Below are positions 6,142-9,425 of a stretch of 9,425 bases of DNA, piece by piece. The notes beneath the pieces are model-generated. The model made no database searches. It was given only the letters and a program-made list of their open reading frames with translations, and was not told where the DNA came from. The DNA lies in contig JACMKY010000561.1 in the NCBI GenBank assembly GCA_014379925.1, positions 1-9,425 of the forward strand. The letters are read 5' to 3'. Positions within the stretch are counted from its first letter, which is position 1. Every line of letters begins with the position of its first letter. The position numbers and the translations under genes were made by a program. This stretch comes from Cytophagales bacterium (GTDB taxonomy: Bacteria > Bacteroidota > Bacteroidia > Cytophagales > ES-bin-26).

Positions 6142-7704
6142 ATGGCTATACTGGGGTCTCTTTTGAAGGGGGGAATCAAGTTGCGGAAGATGGTGGATCA
6201 GGAGAAGCGCCTTCCGTCCGGCTTGCAGAATGAGGAACTCCGTGAACTGCTCACCAAGGCGCAGTTTACGGAGTTGGGCCGGACGTTTGATTTTGAGCGC
6301 CTGCTCCGATCCTCCGGTCGGTTCCATTCCAAGGGAGACCTGTACGAGCGGTTCCGCCAGCAGGTTCCGATCTACAACTACGACAAAATTTTCCGGGAGT
6401 GGTGGCACCGCGCCAAGGCCGGCGAAGAAAACGTGTGCTGGCCCGGCAAAACCCGTTACTTCGCCCTCAGTTCGGGCACGTCCGAAGCCGCCACCAAGCA
6501 CATTCCCATTACCCGCGACATGGCGAAAGCCATCCGCCGAACCAGCATCCGCCAAATCCTTTCCTTGTCCAACTACCCCGACCTGCCCGGCAAACTCTAC
6601 CAGAAGGGCATTTTGATGCTGGGCGGCAGCACCCACCTCAATTTCAACGGCACTTTTTTCGAAGGCGACCTGAGCGGCATCAGCGCGAGCCAGCTGCCCT
6701 TCTGGTTCCAGCACTTCTACAAACCGGGCCGCAAGATTGCCCAGAACCCCGACTGGAACAGCAAACTCGACGAGATCACCCGCCAGGCGTCGTCGTGGGA
6801 CATCGGCGTGATCGTGGGCGTGCCCGCCTGGATCCAGATTCTGATGGAACGGATCATCGACTTTTACGGGGTGGAAACCATCCACGACGTCTGGCCCAAC
6901 CTGATGGTCTACACCCACGGTGGCGTGGCCTTCGATCCCTACCGCAGCGGCTTCGAAAAACTACTAGCCCACCCGATCACCTACATCGAGACCTACCTGG
7001 CTTCCGAAGGCTTCATTGCCTTTCAGGCCCAGCCCAACCGCCGCTCCATGCGGATGGTGCTCAACAACGGCATCTTCTTCGAGTTCGTCCCCTTCAATGC
7101 CAACAACTTCAACGCCGACGGCGATCTTGTGGAGAACCCCCAGACCCTGATGATCGACGAAGTGGAGGAGGACAAAGACTACGCCCTGCTGCTTTCGACC
7201 TGCGCGGGCGCGTGGCGCTACCTCATCGGCGACGTGATCCGGTTCGTGTCGAAGGCGGAAAGCGAAATCGTCATTACCGGGCGCACCAAGCACTTTCTGA
7301 GCCTCTGCGGCGAACACCTGTCGGTGGACAACATGAACCGGGCCGTCGAACTGGTGGCCAAAGACCTCAACATCACCATCCGGGAGTTTACCGTGGCCGG
7401 CATTCCCTACGGCACCATGTTCGCCCACCAGTGGTACATTGGCACCGACGACGACCCGGACCCGGACCAGTTGCGCGACCGGCTCGACCAACGCCTCCAG
7501 GAACTCAACGACGACTACCGGGTGGAGCGCATTGCCGCCCTCAAGGAAGTGCTGGTGAAGGTGCTTCCCGCGGAAGCCTTTTACAAGTGGATGAAGCTCA
7601 AAGGCAAGGAAGGCGGCCAGAACAAATTTCCGCGCGTGCTCAAGAAAGCCCTTTACGAGGACTGGGAACACTTCGTGAGCGCCCAGATGGAGTTTGAGCG
7701 TTGA
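6142..7704 (+). CDS. GH3-family acyl-amido synthetase-like protein
   Basis: Cytoplasmic 520-residue member of the GH3 branch of the adenylate-forming (ANL) superfamily. Plant GH3 enzymes adenylate a carboxylic acid and join it to an amino acid; the bacterial substrates are unknown. The three ATP/AMP-binding motifs are all visible: the P-loop-like FALSSGTSE (107-115), YLASEGFIAF (285-294) with the conserved Ser-Glu-Gly, and YLIGDVIRF (360-368) containing the AMP-ribose Asp364. The hinge and C-terminal lid start near ITGRTKHFLSLCGEHLS (378-394), and a conserved GGQNKFPRVL lies at 491-500. The frame also allows a TTG at 6136, but ATG 6142 gives the MAI-type start I would expect in this family. 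No key residue appears missing, so it is probably active. It ends 177 bp before the convergent CapA-type gene. Confidence 0.92.
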   Translation: MAILGSLLKGGIKLRKMVDQEKRLPSGLQNEELRELLTKAQFTELGRTFDFERLLRSSGRFHSKGDLYERFRQQVPIYNYDKIFREWWHRAKAGEENVCWPGKTRYFALSSGTSEAATKHIPITRDMAKAIRRTSIRQILSLSNYPDLPGKLYQKGILMLGGSTHLNFNGTFFEGDLSGISASQLPFWFQHFYKPGRKIAQNPDWNSKLDEITRQASSWDIGVIVGVPAWIQILMERIIDFYGVETIHDVWPNLMVYTHGGVAFDPYRSGFEKLLAHPITYIETYLASEGFIAFQAQPNRRSMRMVLNNGIFFEFVPFNANNFNADGDLVENPQTLMIDEVEEDKDYALLLSTCAGAWRYLIGDVIRFVSKAESEIVITGRTKHFLSLCGEHLSVDNMNRAVELVAKDLNITIREFTVAGIPYGTMFAHQWYIGTDDDPDPDQLRDRLDQRLQELNDDYRVERIAALKEVLVKVLPAEAFYKWMKLKGKEGGQNKFPRVLKKALYEDWEHFVSAQMEFER

Positions 7705-7881
7705 AGTAAGGAAAGCGTCCTTGCTCCGGTAAGTGCCTGAGGCATTCCAGCGAGGGTCTGGCGGGTGAAACGGTCGGATTCGGGTGCAAATGATCCGTTT
7801 ATCATCCCGTTAGGCAAGGTCTGCGCGGAGTGCCGCCCAGTGGAATGTTGCCTGATTGATTGGGGGTGCTGAACCAACTGA
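7705..7881. other. Convergent intergenic region
   Basis: This 177-bp gap lies between the stop codons of two convergent genes, so terminators are expected on both strands. Only weak hairpins are visible: TGCC/GGCA with a TGA loop at 7734-7744, and ATGAT/ATCAT around 7787-7803. Neither has a T-run, so no terminator is called. No gene is seen. Confidence 0.5.
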
Positions 7882-9270
7882 CTATCCCACTTTCCCGAAT
7901 CCCTGCTGCCAGTAGCGGTTCAGTTCCATCACCTCCCGCTCGCAGAGGTCGGTCATGAACGCTGGCCGCTGGCCGCGCTGCACCTGCGCCACGGTTTTCC
8001 GCAAATCCAGGAAGCGCAGCTGCTTTTCCCGTTTGGCGTCTTTGCTTCCCCAGTTGTAGACGGGCAGTACGTCTACTCCGGTCACTTGGGTATGGGAGTG
8101 GTCGCCGACGACCCCCTTCTCGATTGTCAGTTTGAGCATCAGGGGCAGGCGGTCCCAGACGAAAATGTCGTAGGCCACGAAGTCTGCCAGCGAATACACC
8201 GCGAAGCCCGCCTTCATCCGGTCGCTGAACGGGTCGCGGAAGACGTATTTTTCCATCGGCTGCGCCACGTGCGGGTGTCCGCCCAGGATGATGTCGGGTC
8301 CGGCTTGCTCAAAGATCCGGTGAAACAAGTCCACCGTGCGGGCCAGGGGATAAGGTTGGTAGGCGAAGCCCGCGTGCAGCGACACCACCACCACGTCGGC
8401 GCGCTGGCGGGCCAGGGCCGCGTCCCGAACGATGGCGTCAATCGGGCAGTCGGGCGCGTTGAGCCGCAAGTGGTTGACCAGCCAGGGTTGCGAGGCGGGA
8501 AGCTCGAATTGGTTGAGCGAATAGGTGTAGGCCAAAAAGGCTACGCGGATGCCCCGGCGTTCCAGCACCGGAAACCGGTTGCGCTCCGGCGCGTTGCGGG
8601 CCGTACCCGCGAAGGCCACGCCCCGGCTCTCCAGGAAGTCCATTGTGCGCCGGATGCCCGACTCGCCCATGTCGAGGCTGTGGTTGTTGGCCGTCGACAC
8701 CACGTCGTAGCCTTTTCCCCGGAACGCACCGCCCGGCACCCGTCCGCTGAAAATCTCGAACATCGCCGCCGAGCCGTTGAAAAGCATGTTGCTGAGCATC
8801 ACTTCCGGCACCAGTGAAGGTGGTCGTTGGGTGTCGATCGGCGTTTCGAGGTTGGCAAATACCAGGTCCGAACCGAAAAAGAACGCGCCCGTTTCGTCCC
8901 ACAGGCGTTGCGTAGCCGCCGGATTGATCCATTCGTAGGGCATCAGATCGCCGCCCGCGCTCAACGTGATCCGGCTTTGGGAGCGGAAATCGCCGGGGGG
9001 CGTAAAATCCAGCGTCTGTTCCCCGAAGTGCCGCACGGTGGTTTCGTCCGGAAGGGGAGGTGGCCGGAAGTAGTACTTGTAGCCCAGGTACACCACTTCT
9101 GCCCTGGTCATGTACCGGGGGTTTTCCTCAAATTCGACCGGGGGCGTGGCCCACTGCCTTCCTTTCCACACCGCCACCAACCGGTACAGCCAGCGGAGCA
9201 CCCCCACGAGCAGTTTGCCTCGCCGGGAAAAAGGCAATTGCAGGGTGGAAGGGTTGTCGTTTGGTTGCAA
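7882..9270 (-). CDS. CapA/PgsA-like metallophosphoesterase; start uncertain
   Basis: CapA-family proteins share the calcineurin-like fold and are linked to capsule or poly-gamma-glutamate synthesis, although many have no proven role. Numbering from TTG 9270 (462 residues), the motifs in order are LSAGGDLMPYEW (103-114), FANLETPID (138-146), STANNHSLDMG (192-202), SLHAGFAYQPYP (297-308) and ILGGHPHVAQPME (328-340). The motif near 299 is LHAGFAYQPYP rather than the more common HWGxEY. A basic, hydrophobic segment (about 15-36, GKLLVGVLRWLYRLVAVW) may be a membrane anchor. The start is unclear: the first in-frame ATG is at 9111 (409 residues), but the upstream stretch WATPPVEFEENPRY still looks like real protein. 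GTG 9207 and TTG 9270 are alternatives. The frame stays open through the minisatellite to the right edge. Confidence 0.85.
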   Translation of the reverse strand: MQPNDNPSTLQLPFSRRGKLLVGVLRWLYRLVAVWKGRQWATPPVEFEENPRYMTRAEVVYLGYKYYFRPPPLPDETTVRHFGEQTLDFTPPGDFRSQSRITLSAGGDLMPYEWINPAATQRLWDETGAFFFGSDLVFANLETPIDTQRPPSLVPEVMLSNMLFNGSAAMFEIFSGRVPGGAFRGKGYDVVSTANNHSLDMGESGIRRTMDFLESRGVAFAGTARNAPERNRFPVLERRGIRVAFLAYTYSLNQFELPASQPWLVNHLRLNAPDCPIDAIVRDAALARQRADVVVVSLHAGFAYQPYPLARTVDLFHRIFEQAGPDIILGGHPHVAQPMEKYVFRDPFSDRMKAGFAVYSLADFVAYDIFVWDRLPLMLKLTIEKGVVGDHSHTQVTGVDVLPVYNWGSKDAKREKQLRFLDLRKTVAQVQRGQRPAFMTDLCEREVMELNRYWQQGFGKVG

Positions 9271-9425
9271 GTTACGGGTTGGCAGGTTATGGGTTGGCAG
9301 GTTACAGGTTAGCAAGTTACAGGTTGGCCGGTTACGGGTTGGCAGGTTACAGGTTGGCAGGTTACAGGTTGGCAAGTTACAGGTTAGCAGGTTACAGGTT
9401 AGCAGGTTACAGGTTAGCAGGTTAC
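9256..9425. repeat. 15-bp minisatellite (10 full copies, continues past the right edge)
   Basis: The unit is GTTACAGGTTRGCAG. Ten complete copies run from 9271 to 9420 with no insertion or deletion, then a partial copy to the edge, with one degraded copy at 9256-9270. Each unit is itself a 7+8 imperfect duplication (GGTTACA and GGTTRGCA). Copies 8-10 (9376-9420) are identical, while copies nearer the gene carry changes. Because 15 is a multiple of 3, the minus strand stays open and reads as a 5-residue repeat (N-L-L/P-T-C). Units ending in GCAA (at 9270, 9315 and 9375) create in-frame TTG codons. Confidence 0.95.

Noticed and set aside
6055..7671. Minus-strand open frames (6055-6918, 6964-7671) and a plus-strand frame (6399-7697) over the GH3 gene
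   Set aside because: They overlap a complete GH3 protein and are composed of low-information Arg/Pro/His- or Val/Gly-rich sequence.
7734..7803. Intrinsic terminators between the convergent genes
   Set aside because: The hairpins have only 4-6 bp stems and no T-run on either strand.
8086..9312. Plus-strand open frames (8086-8817, 8827-9312) opposite the CapA-type gene
   Set aside because: They are antisense shadows; one ends in translated minisatellite.
9256..9425. CRISPR array
   Set aside because: The repeats are 15 bp, contiguous and without unique spacers; this is a tandem minisatellite.

Overview
The window looks like a piece of a chromosome from a GC-rich (about 60% by eye) member of the Bacteroidota, most likely a Cytophagales-type organism. 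This rests on three things. First, the proteins resemble Bacteroidota versions of their families: the SMC protein, a bacterial GH3-fold protein, a small outer-membrane beta-barrel ending in Phe, and a CapA-type phosphoesterase. Second, no clear Shine-Dalgarno sequence precedes any start codon. Third, exact matches to the Bacteroidota -7 promoter element TAnnTTTG lie upstream of three genes in the correct orientation. No tRNA, rRNA, CRISPR array, insertion sequence or phage gene was seen.

Layout. Positions 1-3238 (minus strand) hold most of smc, the chromosome-condensation ATPase. Its last roughly 100 codons, with the ABC signature and Walker B, lie beyond the left edge. A 378-bp divergent intergenic region follows. 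It carries a probable smc promoter, a leader with two mutually exclusive hairpins, and short heptamer repeats. Four genes then run on the plus strand: a secreted outer-membrane beta-barrel protein (3617-4261), a DinB/YfiT-like four-helix metalloprotein (4415-4939), surE, a 5'/3'-nucleotidase (5196-5984), and a GH3-family acyl-amido synthetase-like protein (6142-7704). Spacers of 153-256 bp, two of them with their own promoter-like motif, suggest these are mostly separate transcription units rather than one operon. A convergent gene on the minus strand (about 9270 to 7882) encodes a CapA/PgsA-like metallophosphoesterase. Its reading frame runs uninterrupted into a 15-bp minisatellite (10 full copies plus a partial one) that reaches the right edge.

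The genes do not form one recognisable pathway. They are a mix of housekeeping functions (smc, surE) and cell-envelope or metabolic functions (beta-barrel, CapA, GH3, DinB-like). I found no convincing new multi-gene system. The most unusual material is non-coding: four different intergenic stretches built from 7-bp (or 7+8-bp) degenerate direct repeats, one abutting a start codon and one fused in frame with a gene's 5' end.
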